From NCBI RefSeq assembly GCF_002776525.5, contig NC_045434.1, positions 199,119,246 to 199,183,245 of the forward strand: a stretch of DNA of 64,000 nt, in the 5' to 3' direction. The translations under genes were made by a program, and so were the position numbers. Below the pieces are notes generated by a model. The model searched no databases. It was given only the letters and a program-made list of their open reading frames with translations, and had not been told where the DNA came from. Source of the DNA: Piliocolobus tephrosceles (lineage: Eukaryota; Chordata; Mammalia; Primates; Cercopithecidae). Shown piece by piece: positions 1-11,059 of this stretch; positions within the stretch are counted from its first letter, which is position 1, and each line of letters opens with the position of its first letter.

Positions 1-245
1 TTTCAAGAAATGCTGAAAAGCTTCAGAGCAGAAGTAACAAACTAGAAAAAAAAAAAAAAAAGGCAAAGGAAACCAACTTTCACAACAGGGCTTTTAAAAA
101 AAATCTTTACCACAATCTAGAAGGTAGATATACCCACTCTATAGAAAGGAAAACTGAGGTCAAAAGGGTGACAATAGACCAAAGGTGTCAGGCACAAGAC
201 CGGATCTGGAACCAGCTGTCAGGCTCCAAAGCCCATATTCCTTCC
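1..245. other. Left edge, A-rich then MIR-like
   Basis: A-runs at 46-61 and 96-103, then AAACTGAGGTCAAAAGG and GGATCTGGAACCAG near 150-215, resembling an antisense MIR. No gene seen. Confidence 0.4.
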
Positions 246-1000
246 TCTCCTGCACCCAGCCTCCCCAAGCCTGGAGGGTGGAAGCTGTCTGCTTAGGAGA
301 GGAGGTACTAGTATATTGGGGAGCGGGGGCAGAGGAGGATGAAGAGCTTGAATGGGGGCCCAGGGACAGGAACACAAGGCAGATGTGGGTGCCAGGGAGT
401 GGAGATCAATAGCTGGGGCAAGGTTATCTATGACAAGTAGAGGTGCCTGGATTTGATCCTCTGAGACCTTTGAGCCCAAACCCTTCCTCTCCCTCTACTC
501 CTGTTTCCAGATAGGGAAACTGAAGACCTGTGCCTTACCCAGGCCTCCATAATGCAGAGGACAGTGAATGGCTGGAGGAGGCCTTAGGGAAGAAACGAGG
601 AGGCCCCGGGTGCCCGCCCTATGCCTCTCAGAACAGTGCCCCCGCCCCCAGGCTTGGCCTGGTCACCTGACTTACAGGTGGGAGTGACTCAGGCTGGGGG
701 CCTGCTCTGGTAGCGCTGGCCCCTGGGCCACAACCGAGCTCTGAGCCTCTCAGCTGTGATGTCAGCGGGCTCTTCCTTCCTCCCGCATCTGCTTGAAAAG
801 GTCACCTATTTTAAACTCTTTCTCACCCCACCCTGCCCTTCCCCCAAAAGAGGACGAGTTTTTCTAACCTGTGTCAACAGCTCAGTTCAATATCCAAACA
901 GCTGTCCCTCCTGGTGCCCATCACCAGCCCTCCACCATCAAAAAGCCCCAGCCCCATCAGGCTCTTCCAGGCTGCAGAAACCCACCCTACCAGCTGTTAG
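246..1000. promoter_or_regulatory. Unique non-repeat DNA with a possible enhancer module (660-815)
   Basis: No convincing gene. 664-680 holds inverted E-boxes CACCTG and CAGGTG five bases apart, followed by AP-1 TGACTCA 685-691. GGTCACCT occurs at 661-668 and 800-807, and a MEF2-like CTATTTTAAA at 806-815. The cluster suggests an enhancer but is motif-based only. Confidence 0.35.
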
Positions 1001-1004
1001 CGTC

Positions 1005-1302
1005 ACAGACTCCTGAGCATCTGCTGCGGGCCAGACACGGCCCTAGGAGCCCAGGGATAGATCCCTGCCTTCTTAGAGCTTACATTTTAATAGAAGCAAA
1101 CAGACAACAAACAAAGCCAGCCAGTACCGTACCAAGATCATCTCCAGGGGTGGCCAGTGCCCTAAAGAAAATGAAACAGGACAAGAAGATAGTGACCAAG
1201 TGGCTAATTGAGTGAGTGGTCAAGGAAGGCTTCCGAAGGTGACAAAGATGTGGGGAAGACATTTCAAGGCGAAGGAAAGGCAAGTGCAAAGGCATTGAGG
1301 TT
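1005..1302. repeat. Ancient mammalian repeat fragment (MIR/L2 type)
   Basis: GGGCCAGACACGGCCCTAGG, then AGAGCTTACATTTTAATAG and GTCAAGGAAGGCTTCCG, match the common old mammalian repeat seen as 'gccaggcactgt..gagcttacattc'. It continues after the first Alu with GGCATTGAGGTGGGAAGG. The family assignment is uncertain. Confidence 0.45.
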
Positions 1303-1608
1303 GGCCGGGCGCAGTGGCTCACGCCTGTAATCCCAGCACTTTGGTAGGCCGAGGCAGGAGGATCACCTGAGGTCAGGAGTTCGAGACCAGCCTAGCCAAC
1401 ATGGAGAAACTCCGTCTCTACTAAAAATGCAACAATTAGCCGGGCATGGTGGCACATGCCTGTAATCCCAGCTACTCAGGAGGCTGAGGCAGGAGAATTG
1501 CTTGAACCTGGGAGGCGGAGGTTGCAGTGAGCCGAGATCACGCCATTGCACTCCAGCTTGGGCGACAAGAGTGAAACTCCATCTCAAAAAACAGACAAAA
1601 CAAACAAA
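1303..1608 (+). mobile_element. Alu, full length
   Basis: Starts GGCCGGGCGCAGTGGCTCA, ends CAAACAAACAAA. Flanked by the 15-bp duplication CAAAGGCATTGAGGT (1287-1301 and 1609-1623). Confidence 0.95.
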
Positions 1609-1647
1609 CAAAGGCATTGAGGTGGGAAGGGAAAGGTATGTTAGAGC

Positions 1648-1860
1648 AGTGGTTCTCATAGGAAGTTCCCCCAGCCAGCAGAATCAGCATCACTGGGACC
1701 TTGCTAGAAATGTCCAGTCTTGGGATACACCCTAGACTTGCTAAAACTCTGAGGGTGAGACCCAGCAAGCTGAGTTTTTTTTTTTTTTTTTTTTTTTTTT
1801 CCTCCAGGTGGTTCTGATACACTTGAAAGTTTAGGGTCAGTGAGTTAGAGCTCAGAAAGC
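1648..1860 (+). mobile_element. MER5-like hAT-Charlie DNA transposon remnant
   Basis: GAGCAGTGGTTCTCA, CAGAATCAGCATCACTGGGA and GGTGAGACCCAGCAA follow the MER5 pattern. A 25-base T-tract at 1776-1800 interrupts it. Confidence 0.6.
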
Positions 1861-1994
1861 AAGCCATGTAGCTGGAGTGTGGGAGGGTGAGGTTGATGGC
1901 AGCTGATATTAGCGTCACCTCAGCCCCGCCTCCTCCTCCCTGTTTCTCCATCCTGGCCCACGCATGGCAAAGCTTAAAGCCCTTCTGAGGCTTC

Positions 1995-2275
1995 CCCATT
2001 GCCTTCTGGGTGAAACTGGAATCTCTCAGCTGGGTTTATGAGGCTCCTCAAGATCTTCCATTCACATCTCCCACTTCATCCCTCACCCTCCTCTTTCTCC
2101 CAATCTTATACTCCTAAATATAGCTACTTCATCACTTCTCCAGACACACCATCCCCTTTATCTAGAATGCTCTTTCTCTACTTCTTCATCTGGCTAATTT
2201 TAACCTATCTTTCAAAACATAATCCAGGATTCACCTCCTTCAGGAAGTCCTCCCTGATTGCCTAATCAGGGTAAG
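1995..2275. mobile_element. L2 LINE 3' fragment
   Basis: AGAATGCTCTTTCTCTACTTC, AAAACATAATCCAGGATTCACC and TTCAGGAAGTCCTCCCTGAT are L2 3'-end signatures. Confidence 0.65.
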
Positions 2276-2384
2276 GGACCCTGCCTCTCTGCTTACACAC
2301 CAGCCAGCCCCTGTACTTCCCCATCAAATAGGTTTAACATTATCTAGAGGAAAAGGGAGGATTTAGTTATTTTATATTAAATTA

Positions 2385-3082
2385 CACAGATAATACATGA
2401 ACATGTATTTATTGTAAAAACTTCAAACATACAGATGTAGTAAAAGACCTCCTTCTGATCCTTTTCCAATTCCACTCCCCCGCTTTCCAAGAATAACCAT
2501 TGATGCTAGTTTGGTGTCTATCCACTCATACATTCTTTGGTGCATTGCACACATATACAGAAATACATCGAATTTTAAAGTTTATTTGTTCATTTTTTCC
2601 ACATGTAAATGGAATCATATGGGTAAGTATTGTTCCACAACTTCTTTTTTCTACTTAATGTCTTGGCCAGGCACAGTGGCTCACGCCTATAATCCCAGCA
2701 CTTTGAGAGGCCAAGGCAGGCAGATCGCTTGAGTCCAGGAGTTTGAGACCAGCCTGGGCAACATAGCGAGACCTTGTCTCTACAAAAAAAGAAAATTAGC
2801 CGGGCGTGGTAGCTGAAGCAGGAGGATTGCTTGAACCTGGGCAGTCAAGCCTGCAGTGAGCTGTGATTGCACTGCTGTACTTCAGCCTGCATAACACAGC
2901 AAGACCCCGTCTCAAAAACAAACAAACAAACAAACAAAAAAAAAACTTAATGTCTTGGAGGTCATCTGTGTAGACCTACCTTCCTATTTTTACCTACCTC
3001 ATGGTATTCCAAAGTATGAACATAATGTCATTTTCCAATCATTCCCTGAATGTATGAATCATGTTTTTTATTTTCTGTATTT
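2385..3082. mobile_element. Old L1-like fragment split by an Alu
   Basis: AACATGTATTTATTGTAAAAAC through TTTTTTCTACTTAATGTCTT, then resuming at 2957 with GGAGGTCATCTGTGTAGACC and GGTATTCCAAAGTATG, resembles old L1 3' sequence. No coding frame remains. Confidence 0.5.
2665..2944 (+). mobile_element. Alu, old (AluJ-like)
   Basis: Begins GGCCAGGCACAGTGGCTCA. Flanked by the duplication ACTTAATGTCTT (2653-2664 and 2945-2956). Confidence 0.93.
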
Positions 3083-3560
3083 TACGATGCTTTGACATCT
3101 GGGGCCTTGCTAATCCTGCAGAGATGGCCCCTCCCAGGCTAGCTAATTCATAGAGATGGTAAACAATTTGCCTGTGAACATTCCTTTCATATACTAACTA
3201 ACCACTCTCATACGCTAAGCCAATATCTCCCCTGCCCTGCATCACCCCAGGGTCAGGTACTAGACAACTAGAGACCACCCCTAGAGCCTAGAGCCTGCTA
3301 ACAGTACTCAAACTGTCCAGTCCTAAACTTGCTCAAACTTGCCTACCCTACCTTGCCCATTCCTTTCCGCAAAAACCGCACTAAAGGCTCCGGGCCATGC
3401 TCTCCTTGCATTCCTGCCTTCTGACCGATCCTAGAGATTCCCCATGTGGCCCTGCGTGACACAGTGCGCCCGCTTCACCCCCACTTGGGAACTGTAAGGA
3501 GTAAAACTTTTTCAAAGGCCTTGACCTCATTGCATCATCATCTCTCTAAATTAAATCCTA
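3083..3560. mobile_element. Possible solo LTR of an endogenous retrovirus
   Basis: A GC-balanced, non-Alu block with CCTTTCCGCAAAAACCGC, GCCCTGCGTGACACAGTGCG and GGAGTAAAACTTTTTCAAAGG near the end looks like an LTR. The subfamily is not recognised, and no internal retroviral sequence adjoins it. Confidence 0.35.
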
Positions 3561-4000
3561 ACCACAATTAAAACCCTGAATGATGGGCATGTAGAGGATC
3601 TGAACTTTTGTGTTATAGAAAAGCTGCAGCCGTCATCTTGGTACATGTGTGTGTGTATTTCCTTAGGAGAGGAACTGTAAGGTGGTAATTACCTAATCAT
3701 TTATTCATCTCTATGAGGGCAATGCCCCCTCCCAAGCCCAGCCTCTGCTCCCCTTGCCCTGTCGGCTTCACAGCCATTGAATCACAGAATGAATTGGAGC
3801 CAGCCACAGGGCTGGCCTCTGCTCTGAGAAGCACCACAGACGCTCCACAGTGAAACACCTTCCCCGTCATCAGTCAGCCCTGTTCCCCCAGTTTCCTCCC
3901 ATTTGACTCTTAGCATCACCTGGTCAAGAGAGATTTCCACTGGAAAGTAGAACGTATCAGCCAGAAAGTCAGTGTGAGCTCCATCAGGGGGATACTGCAT
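3561..4000. other. Unique intergenic DNA
   Basis: A short GTGTGTGT run at 3647-3654. Nothing else recognised. Confidence 0.4.
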
Positions 4001-4004
4001 AGAA

Positions 4005-4140
4005 AGAACATGGATTTGGGGATCAAAAGACCTACCTGTCTGCGTGACCTGGGGCAAGTGACTTCACCTCTCTGGTTTCCTCACCTCCCAGAGGGACTGT
4101 CAGAATATATGTAATACATATAACAATAATGTATGTAAAT
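4005..4140 (+). mobile_element. MIR
   Basis: CTGTCTGCGTGACCTGGGGC followed by CAAGTGACTTCACCTCTCTGG is the MIR core. Confidence 0.7.
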
Positions 4141-4639
4141 CCCCCCAAGGCACAAAACAAAACAGAAACAAAGCATACCATGTATTCTGCCTTTGCCCCT
4201 CCAGAGCAGCCCCTCCTTCTCTACCTGGGGAAGCACTTGGGCTTCCCTGGCCTCTGGCTTTCACTTGAGTCTGGCTTGCATTTGGGTTTAGCCAACGGAA
4301 GCAATGGCAAAAAACTGGGGTCTCAAGGAAGAGCAAGGGTTGGGGTAGTGGATTGTCCTGGCTCCCTCCTTCCTGCTGGGCTGGTTGGCTGTGTTAAGTC
4401 GCCTTCCTTAAGGCCACAGCTCCTATATTGCAGATACATTCTTCACCACTCCTTCCCTTCCTGCCTTCAGGATAATGGTGCCAGGACTTCCTGCTGCTGC
4501 TAGTCCCTGGGTGCCCCCTTACTCCTCCATTTATAGATAAGTCCCTTCATTCAGCTCTCTCCAGAGGCTCCTTTGAGTGAGCCACCTATTGGATGGCTGG
4601 AACCTTGACTGACACAAGGAGCCAGTAGCCTGTTTCCCT
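4141..4639. other. Unique intergenic DNA
   Basis: No gene, RNA or repeat recognised. Confidence 0.4.
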
Positions 4640-4770
4640 TTTGGGGGGATACAGATGGGGTTTCACCATGTCATCATGTTACCACGCTGGTCTTGAACTC
4701 CTGGGCTCAAGTGAGGCCTCGGCCTCCCAAAGTGCTGGGATTACAGGTGTGAGCCACCATGCCCAGCACC
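4640..4770 (-). mobile_element. Alu fragment, one arm
   Basis: GATGGGGTTTCACCATGTCA to AGTGCTGGGATTACAGGTGT, ending GAGCCACCATGCCCAGC. Only one monomer is present. Confidence 0.85.
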
Positions 4771-5218
4771 GGTTTTCCTATTTTTATCAAAGTGCTTTCT
4801 CTGTCCCTCACCGCAGCTGTAGAAGGAAAGTTCCTATACTCCAAAGGCTAGATCACTCATGGGGACCATCTCTGGAGGTATGGAGTTGGAAGGAGAGGCC
4901 TGGGAGAAGAGTCTTTGCAGAGCTGCCTATACCAGCTGAGCCTCCCAAGCAGCAGCAGCCCTCAGCAAGGCCCTGATGCCCCAATCTTCCTCCTGAACTT
5001 TGCAAGATCAAAGGCTTGTTTGCCCAACCTGCTTCTACCAGCCCAGGTGTCCTGACTCTGGGACACCGACTCACGCAAGTTAACCCACCCAAGACCAACC
5101 AATATACAAGAAACTGATACATTAATTGATCCTGAGAGAGTTAGAGGCTGAACAGCAGGAAATCTGAGGTCAGCTGATCGGGGGGTCCCTTTCAGGAATT
5201 AGTAAGAATAGCAGTGAT
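4771..5218. other. Unique intergenic DNA
   Basis: No gene or repeat recognised. Confidence 0.4.
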
Positions 5219-5508
5219 GGCTGGACACAGGGGCTCACGCCTGGAATCTCAACACTGAGAGGCCAAGATGAACGGGTTGCCTGTGTCCAGGAGTTTGAGC
5301 CCAGCCTTGGCAACATGGTAAAACCCTGCCTCTACAAAAAATACAAAAATTAGTTGGGTATGATGGTGCACTCCTGTAGTCCTGGCTACTCAGGAGGCTG
5401 AGGCAGGAGGATCGCTCGAGCCTGAGAGGTTGAGGCTGTAGTGAGCAATGATCACACCACTGTATTCCAGCCTGGGTGACACAGCGAGATCCTGTCTCAA
5501 AAAAAAAA
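5219..5508 (+). mobile_element. Alu, diverged
   Basis: GGCTGGACACAGGGGCTCAC to polyA 5499-5508. Confidence 0.9.
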
Positions 5509-5759
5509 GTCCAAGGCAGGTGGATCATTTGAGGTCAGGACTTAGAGACCAACCTGGCCAACATGGTGAAACCCCGTCTCTACTAAAAATAGAAAAATTA
5601 ATGGTGGTATGCACCTGTGATCCCAGCTACTCGGGAGGGTGAAGCAGGGGAATCACTTGAGCCTGGGAGGCGGAGGTTGCGGTGAGCTGAGATTGCACCG
5701 CTGCACTCCAGTCTGGGCCACAGAGTGAGATCCTGTCTCAAAAAAAAAAAAAAAAAAAA
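5509..5759 (+). mobile_element. Alu, 5'-truncated
   Basis: Joins directly to the preceding polyA, starts at CCAAGGCAGGTGGATCA and lacks about 50 bp of the 5' end. PolyA 5740-5759. Confidence 0.9.
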
Positions 5760-5761
5760 GA

Positions 5762-5940
5762 TCAGATACTGAGTATCTGCTATGTGCCAGACACTGTACT
5801 AGGACTTTTATTCATTTGCTTGGCAGTTATTTACTAAGGGTCTACTATTTGCCAAGTACCATTCCAGATAGGCCCTGGGATAGAGCAATGAACACAATCG
5901 ACAATTCCTTCTTGGAGGATATTGGAGCTGTCATTCTGTA
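5762..5940 (-). mobile_element. Ancient repeat, MIR/L2 type
   Basis: GAGTATCTGCTATGTGCCAG and, again, CTACTATTTGCCAAGTACCA. Confidence 0.5.
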
Positions 5941-5955
5941 CAAGAGCCTTAGAAG

Positions 5956-6243
5956 AGCTGTGCGCTGTGGTTCACGCCTGTAATCCCGCCCTTTGGGAGG
6001 CCAAAGTGGGCGGATCACGAGGTCAGGAGTTCCAGACCAGCCTGGCCAACATAGTAAAACCCTGTCTCTACTAAAAATACAAAAATTATCTAGGCATGGT
6101 GATGGGTGCCTGTAATCCCAGCTACTCGGGAGGCTGAGGCAGGAGAATCATTTGAACCCGGGAGGCGGAGTTTGCAGTGAGCCGAGATCGCACCATTGGA
6201 CTGCAGCCTGGCCGACAAGGTGAGACTCTGTCTCAAAAAAAAA
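5956..6243 (+). mobile_element. Alu
   Basis: GCTGTGCGCTGTGGTTCACG to TCTCAAAAAAAAA. The 5' end is diverged. Confidence 0.92.
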
Positions 6244-6980
6244 GCCCTGGAAGGTGAGCATCTGCAGCCCTAATTAATCCTTGAATATGGATTTAATATG
6301 GAGATCCAGAAAGTGGCCAAGGGTACCAGCCGGTAAGTGACTGAGTCAGGATTTGAACCCAGATCGGCCAGGCTTCTCAGCTGGAGCCATTACCTTAGGG
6401 GGAACTACAGGAGGATCAGGAGGTGGCTCGTGAAGAGCCAGAGCCAATCCTCAAGAGAAAGAGAGAACCTGAGAGCCAGGTGCTTTGAGCGGGGGATGGT
6501 GCAAGGTTCTCATCTGTATTCCAGACGCCTGCCATGACTAAAATGTAGGATCAGGGGCTCAGGGTGACACAGCCAGAGAAGGACGCTCTGTAAAAGATGC
6601 TCCTAGTTATTCCTTTGTAATTTCCTTTTTGACGTAAAATTTGTGAGTCACAGTCTCAGAACTTGTCTAGATTTCACAATCCATGATTGCAGATGCTATC
6701 GTGTGTCATGCCAGCATATTTTCAACAGACATTATCCACCTTCCCCCAGCCCCTGGGCCATCAAAGATTTATTTTGGAAGGTTGAAGAGAGCAAGGCAGG
6801 GAAAGGTGAGCACAAGACCTCATGTGCCACTCACAGGGCAGTCATGCCAAAGGTCTTGAACACCCTAAATAGCCTGGTCAGAGATCCCTCTCTCCAAACA
6901 CAAGCAGGCATCCTCTTCATTGTACACCTACTATGGGCAGACTGTCTAGAGGACCAGGCAAAGCTGGGCAATGGCTAAAA
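6244..6980. other. Unique intergenic DNA
   Basis: A faint MIR-like TGAGTCAGGATTTGAACCCA at 6340-6360. No gene recognised. Confidence 0.4.
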
Positions 6981-6984
6981 CCAT

Positions 6985-7125
6985 GGTTCCCAGATTGACT
7001 GAATTCAAGGTTGAGCTCTGCCACTTTCTAGCTGCGTGACTTCAGGCAAGTCAATTCACCTCTCTGCGTCTCCGTTTCCTTATTTGTAAAACAATAAATC
7101 ATAGTTTAAAAAAAATTGTAAAATT
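6985..7125 (+). mobile_element. MIR, left part, split by Alus and gap
   Basis: CTCTGCCACTTTCTAGCTGC and CACCTCTCTGCGTCTCCG. It resumes at about 8113-8250 (GTGCCTACCTTACAAGATTG), beyond the Alu-gap-Alu block. Confidence 0.75.
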
Positions 7126-7425
7126 GGCCAGGCACGGTGGTTCATGCCTGTAATCACAGCACTTTGGGAGGCCAAGGCGGGTAGATCACGAGGTCAAGAG
7201 ATCAAGACCATCCTGGCCAATATGGTGAAACCGCCTCTCTACTAAAAATACAAAAATTAGCTGGGTGTGGTGGCACGCGTCGGTAGTCCCAGCTACTCGG
7301 GAGGCTGAAGCAGAAGAATTGCTTGAACCTGGGAGGCGGAGGTTGCAGTGAGCTGAGATCACACCACTGCACTCCAGCCTGGCGAAAGAGGGAGAGTCTG
7401 TATCAAAAAAAAAAAAAAAAAAAAA
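7126..7425 (+). mobile_element. Alu, full length, abuts gap
   Basis: GGCCAGGCACGGTGGTTCAT to polyA (7405-7425), running into N. Confidence 0.93.
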
Positions 7426-7825
7426 NNNNNNNNNNNNNNNNNNNNNNNNNNNNNNNNNNNNNNNNNNNNNNNNNNNNNNNNNNNNNNNNNNNNNNNNNNN
7501 NNNNNNNNNNNNNNNNNNNNNNNNNNNNNNNNNNNNNNNNNNNNNNNNNNNNNNNNNNNNNNNNNNNNNNNNNNNNNNNNNNNNNNNNNNNNNNNNNNNN
7601 NNNNNNNNNNNNNNNNNNNNNNNNNNNNNNNNNNNNNNNNNNNNNNNNNNNNNNNNNNNNNNNNNNNNNNNNNNNNNNNNNNNNNNNNNNNNNNNNNNNN
7701 NNNNNNNNNNNNNNNNNNNNNNNNNNNNNNNNNNNNNNNNNNNNNNNNNNNNNNNNNNNNNNNNNNNNNNNNNNNNNNNNNNNNNNNNNNNNNNNNNNNN
7801 NNNNNNNNNNNNNNNNNNNNNNNNN
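7426..7825. other. Assembly gap, 400 N
   Basis: Exactly 400 N, between the polyA of one Alu and the start of a second. The round number suggests a placeholder. Confidence 0.98.
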
Positions 7826-8117
7826 TGGGCACAGTGGCTCATGCCTGTAATCCCAACACTTTGAGAAGCCAAGGTGGATGGGTCATTTGAGCTCAGGCAT
7901 TCAAGACCAGCCTAGGCAACATGGCAAAAACGCATCTTTACCAAATATACAAAAAATTAACCAGGCGTGGGGCACACGCCTGTAGTCCCAGCTACTCCGA
8001 GGCTGAGGTGGGAGGATCACTTGAGCCTGAGAGGTGGAGGTTACAGTGAGCCAAGATCGTGCCACTGCACTCCAGCCTGGGTAACAGAGTAAGACCCTGT
8101 CTCAAAAGAAAAAAAAA
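7826..8117 (+). mobile_element. Alu, first bases lost in gap
   Basis: Starts TGGGCACAGTGGCTCATGCC at the gap edge and ends in an A-rich tail. AATTGTAAGATTG after it mirrors AATTGTAAAATTG before the first Alu. Confidence 0.92.
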
Positions 8118-8255
8118 TTGTAAGATTGAAAAATATCAGTGCCTACCTTACAAGATTGCTATGAGAATTAAATGAAGCAAAACATCGAAATGTCTAGGAC
8201 ACTGCATATTATGGATGTGCAAAAAATGTTAACAGTTATTACCATCATTAAACTT
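8113..8255 (+). mobile_element. MIR, right part
   Basis: Continuation of the MIR at 6985: GCTATGAGAATTAAATGAAG and CTAGGACACTGCATATTATG. Confidence 0.65.
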
Positions 8256-8339
8256 AAGTGGAGAAACAAACATATGATCCATGCACATTACACACATTTC
8301 CAGTAATTCAATTGTAATGCAAATAAACACTCATGGTAA

Positions 8340-8960
8340 TCAGTTTTGTCCCTCACATGTTGCTATTTTAGCATTAACATTTGGTATTAATAAGCTAGGT
8401 GTTGCTCATTGAGGTCTCAGTTCAAATATTGCCTATTTTTTAGAGACAAGGTCTTACTCTGTTGCCCAGGCTGGAGTACGGTGGCACAATCATAGCTCAC
8501 TGTAACCTCAAACTCCTGGACTCAAGTGATCTCCTGCCCTAGCCTCCCAAGTAGGTAGAACTACAAGCATGTACCACCACACCGGGCTAATTTTTGTAGA
8601 GATGGGGGTCTCACTATGTTGCCCAGGCTGGTCTCAAACTCTTGGCCTCAAGTGATCCTTCCACCTGGGCTCCCACCTAGTAATCCCAACATGCTATGAT
8701 TACCAGCATGAGCCACTGTGCCTGGCCCCAAATATCACCTCTCTAGAGGATTCTCTCCAACTGCCCAATCTAATCAGAAACATAATCTGATTACCCGTTT
8801 TATTTTAATAATAGAATTTATTCTGTTATACTTTCTTATTGATTTCTTTGATTACTTGTGTATTATTGGCCTTTCCCATAAAAATATAGGTTTCCATGAG
8901 AGCAAGAGCCTGACATCCTGATTCTGCCTTGGTTCCCAAAGACATAGTAGTTGTTTTCAA
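8340..8960. mobile_element. L2 LINE fragment split by an Alu
   Basis: TCAGTTCAAATATTGCC, then after the Alu ATCACCTCTCTAGAGGATTC, and GGTTTCCATGAGAGCAAGAG, follow L2 3' order. Confidence 0.6.
8436..8727 (-). mobile_element. Alu, old (AluJ-like)
   Basis: AGAGACAAGGTCTTACTCTG to GAGCCACTGTGCCTGGCC. CAAATAT flanks both sides. Confidence 0.93.
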
Positions 8961-9021
8961 AATGTTTGTTGAAAGAACAACTAATAAATTAGGTCCTCCC
9001 AGTACTCCTCTTCAGGTACCA

Positions 9022-9310
9022 GTTTTTGTTGTTGTTTGAGACAGTCTCTAGTACCTGGACTGGAATGCAGTGGTGCGATCTCAGCTCACTGCTACCTCTG
9101 CCTCCCGGATTCAAGCTCTCCTGTCTCCGTCTCCCGAGTAGCTGGGGTTACAGGCACATGCCTGTAGCACACCCGGCTAATTTTTGTATTTTATTAGACA
9201 TGGCTTCGCCATGTTAGCCAGGCTAGTCTCAAACTCCTTACCTCGAGTAATCCGCCCACCTCAGCCTCCCAAAGTGTTGCTATTACAGGCATCAGTCACC
9301 ACACCAGGCC
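9022..9310 (-). mobile_element. Alu
   Basis: TTTGTTGTTGTTTGAGACAG to CACCACACCAGGCC. Confidence 0.93.
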
Positions 9311-9314
9311 TACG

Positions 9315-9375
9315 CACCAGTATTATCTTCTGACAGAGGAAGGTAACCGAGGCTCAGTGAGGTGAGATGATTGCG
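9315..9375 (-). mobile_element. MIR fragment
   Basis: GGTAACCGAGGCTCAGTGAG. Confidence 0.5.
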
Positions 9376-9539
9376 TGTTTATCTTCAGGCTCAGTTTTCT
9401 ATCACTGAGTTGGATTCACTTTGCCTCTGAGCTGTGCCTCCCAGAGTGACAGAAGTGAGGTGGTGATTGCCAGGTGTAGGAATCGGAGTTGTCTGCCCCC
9501 GACCCCACTCCTGGTACCATATGATGTAGAAACAGAATC

Positions 9540-9665
9540 TGGTATAGCAGAAGGCCTGGTTCCTGATTCTGACACTGATTCACTAGGTGGCCACAAATGA
9601 GCTCCCCCTCCTCACTTGGCCTCAGTCTCCCATCTAGAAAATGAAACAAGTAGAATAGTTTGGAG
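9540..9665 (+). mobile_element. MIR fragment
   Basis: CTGATTCTGACACTGATTCA and CTCCCATCTAGAAAATGAAA. Confidence 0.45.
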
Positions 9666-9803
9666 GGTTTTTTTAACTGGGATTTAATTCCCACATGCAT
9701 AAGATCAGAGGTTTTTTGAACTTTCTTTTGACGCAGTCATTTTTTCCCAAATTAAATTTGATATGAAGACTCAATTCATAAACAAGATAAAAAGTGGGGC
9801 TAT

Positions 9804-10105
9804 GGCCAGGCACAGTGGCTCACACCTGTAATCCCAGCACTTTGGGAGGCCAAGGTGGGTGGATCACGAGGTCAGGAGATCTAGACCATCCTGGCTAACC
9901 CGGTGAAACCCCGTCTCTACTAAAAAATTAAAAAAAAAAAAAATAGCTTGGTGTGGTGGTGGGCACCTGTAGTCCCAGCTACTCGAGAGGCAGAGGCAGA
10001 AGAATGGCATCAACCCGGCAGACAGAGCTTGCAGTGAGCTGAGATCATGCCGCTGCACTCCAACCTGGTTGATAGAGCAAGACTCTGTCTTAAAAAAAAA
10101 AAAAA
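9804..10105 (+). mobile_element. Alu
   Basis: GGCCAGGCACAGTGGCTCAC to polyA. AAAAGTGGGGCT is duplicated on both sides. Confidence 0.94.
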
Positions 10106-10116
10106 GTGGGGCTGTT

Positions 10117-10450
10117 AGGCAGGCACAGTCATTTATACCTGTAATTCCAGCATTTTGGGAGGCCCAGGTGGGAAGACCTTTGGAGCCCAGGAGTTCGAGC
10201 CCAGCCTGAGCAATATGAGGAGACTCTGTCTATACAAAAATAAAAATAAAAAATTAGCTGAGCATGGTGGTGTGCACCTGTAGTCCCAGCTACTCAGGAG
10301 GCTGAGGTAGGAGGATTACTTGATGTGAGGAGGTCGAGGCTGCAATGAACCCAGATCATGCCACTGTACTTCAGCCTGAGTGACAGAGTAAGACCCCACC
10401 TCAAAAAAAAAAAAAACACAAACAGACAACCAAAAAAAAAAAAAAAAAAA
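10117..10450 (+). mobile_element. Alu, old, long A-rich tail
   Basis: GGCAGGCACAGTCATTTATA to an A-rich tail with CACAAACAGACAACC inside. Confidence 0.9.
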
Positions 10451-10529
10451 CAAAAGCTGCTTTGGAGAGTGAAGGGAGTGGCATTAGAATTGAGCCTACT
10501 TAGAGTAGCCCTTGCTTCCACCATGTGCC

Positions 10530-10620
10530 ACCTCCTTACCTTCAGGGGTCCCTGGGGCACTAATACCCCAGGGCTTAGAGGAACTCAGTTTGAAAACCAC
10601 TGGGCAAGAGTCACTCTTCA
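10530..10620 (-). mobile_element. MER5-like fragment
   Basis: ACTCAGTTTGAAAACCACTG is the reverse of the MER5 terminus. Confidence 0.5.
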
Positions 10621-11055
10621 GGGTCCCTCCCAAGGTGTGGGAGCCCTGGGGAGGAGTGAAGGGCCTCTGCTGTCCCAACTTGCAGTTGAGTGTTGCTCTC
10701 TGAGCTGCAGCCCAGCTGCCTCCCGAGGGTCATGAGAAAGAAAGCAAGGGCAGGCTCAGGGCGCAGGAAGTGGAGCCGGCCAGCTGGGAGGCAGTAACAG
10801 ACGCTGGTACTGTGGCCTCCTGGATGGGCTGGTGACATCACAACCCCAGGAAGCAGCTGCCCAAGAGGCCCGCACTGTCCCTCATTCCTCCTCTGGGAAA
10901 ATCAGTCCCCAGCTGTTGCCGTCCTCTGTGTACTGGCTAACTCTTCCTGGATTGTCCCCTCCTGAACCAGCATCTTCAGCAGTAGCATCTTCAGAGAGAA
11001 GCCTCCTCTATGTGCTGGAACTATGCTACCTTCTGTGGCACAGCTCGTAACAGCA
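10621..11055. other. Unique intergenic DNA
   Basis: Moderately GC-rich and non-repetitive. The minus strand here is roughly where the human MDS2 5' end would fall, but I recognise no exon. Confidence 0.35.
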
Positions 11056-11059
11056 TGCT

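Noticed and set aside
871..1215. 114-codon plus-strand frame
   Set aside because: Overlaps an ancient repeat and shows no recognised protein features.
7186..7872. Long frames spanning the N gap
   Set aside because: Their length comes from N translated as X; the ends are Alu.
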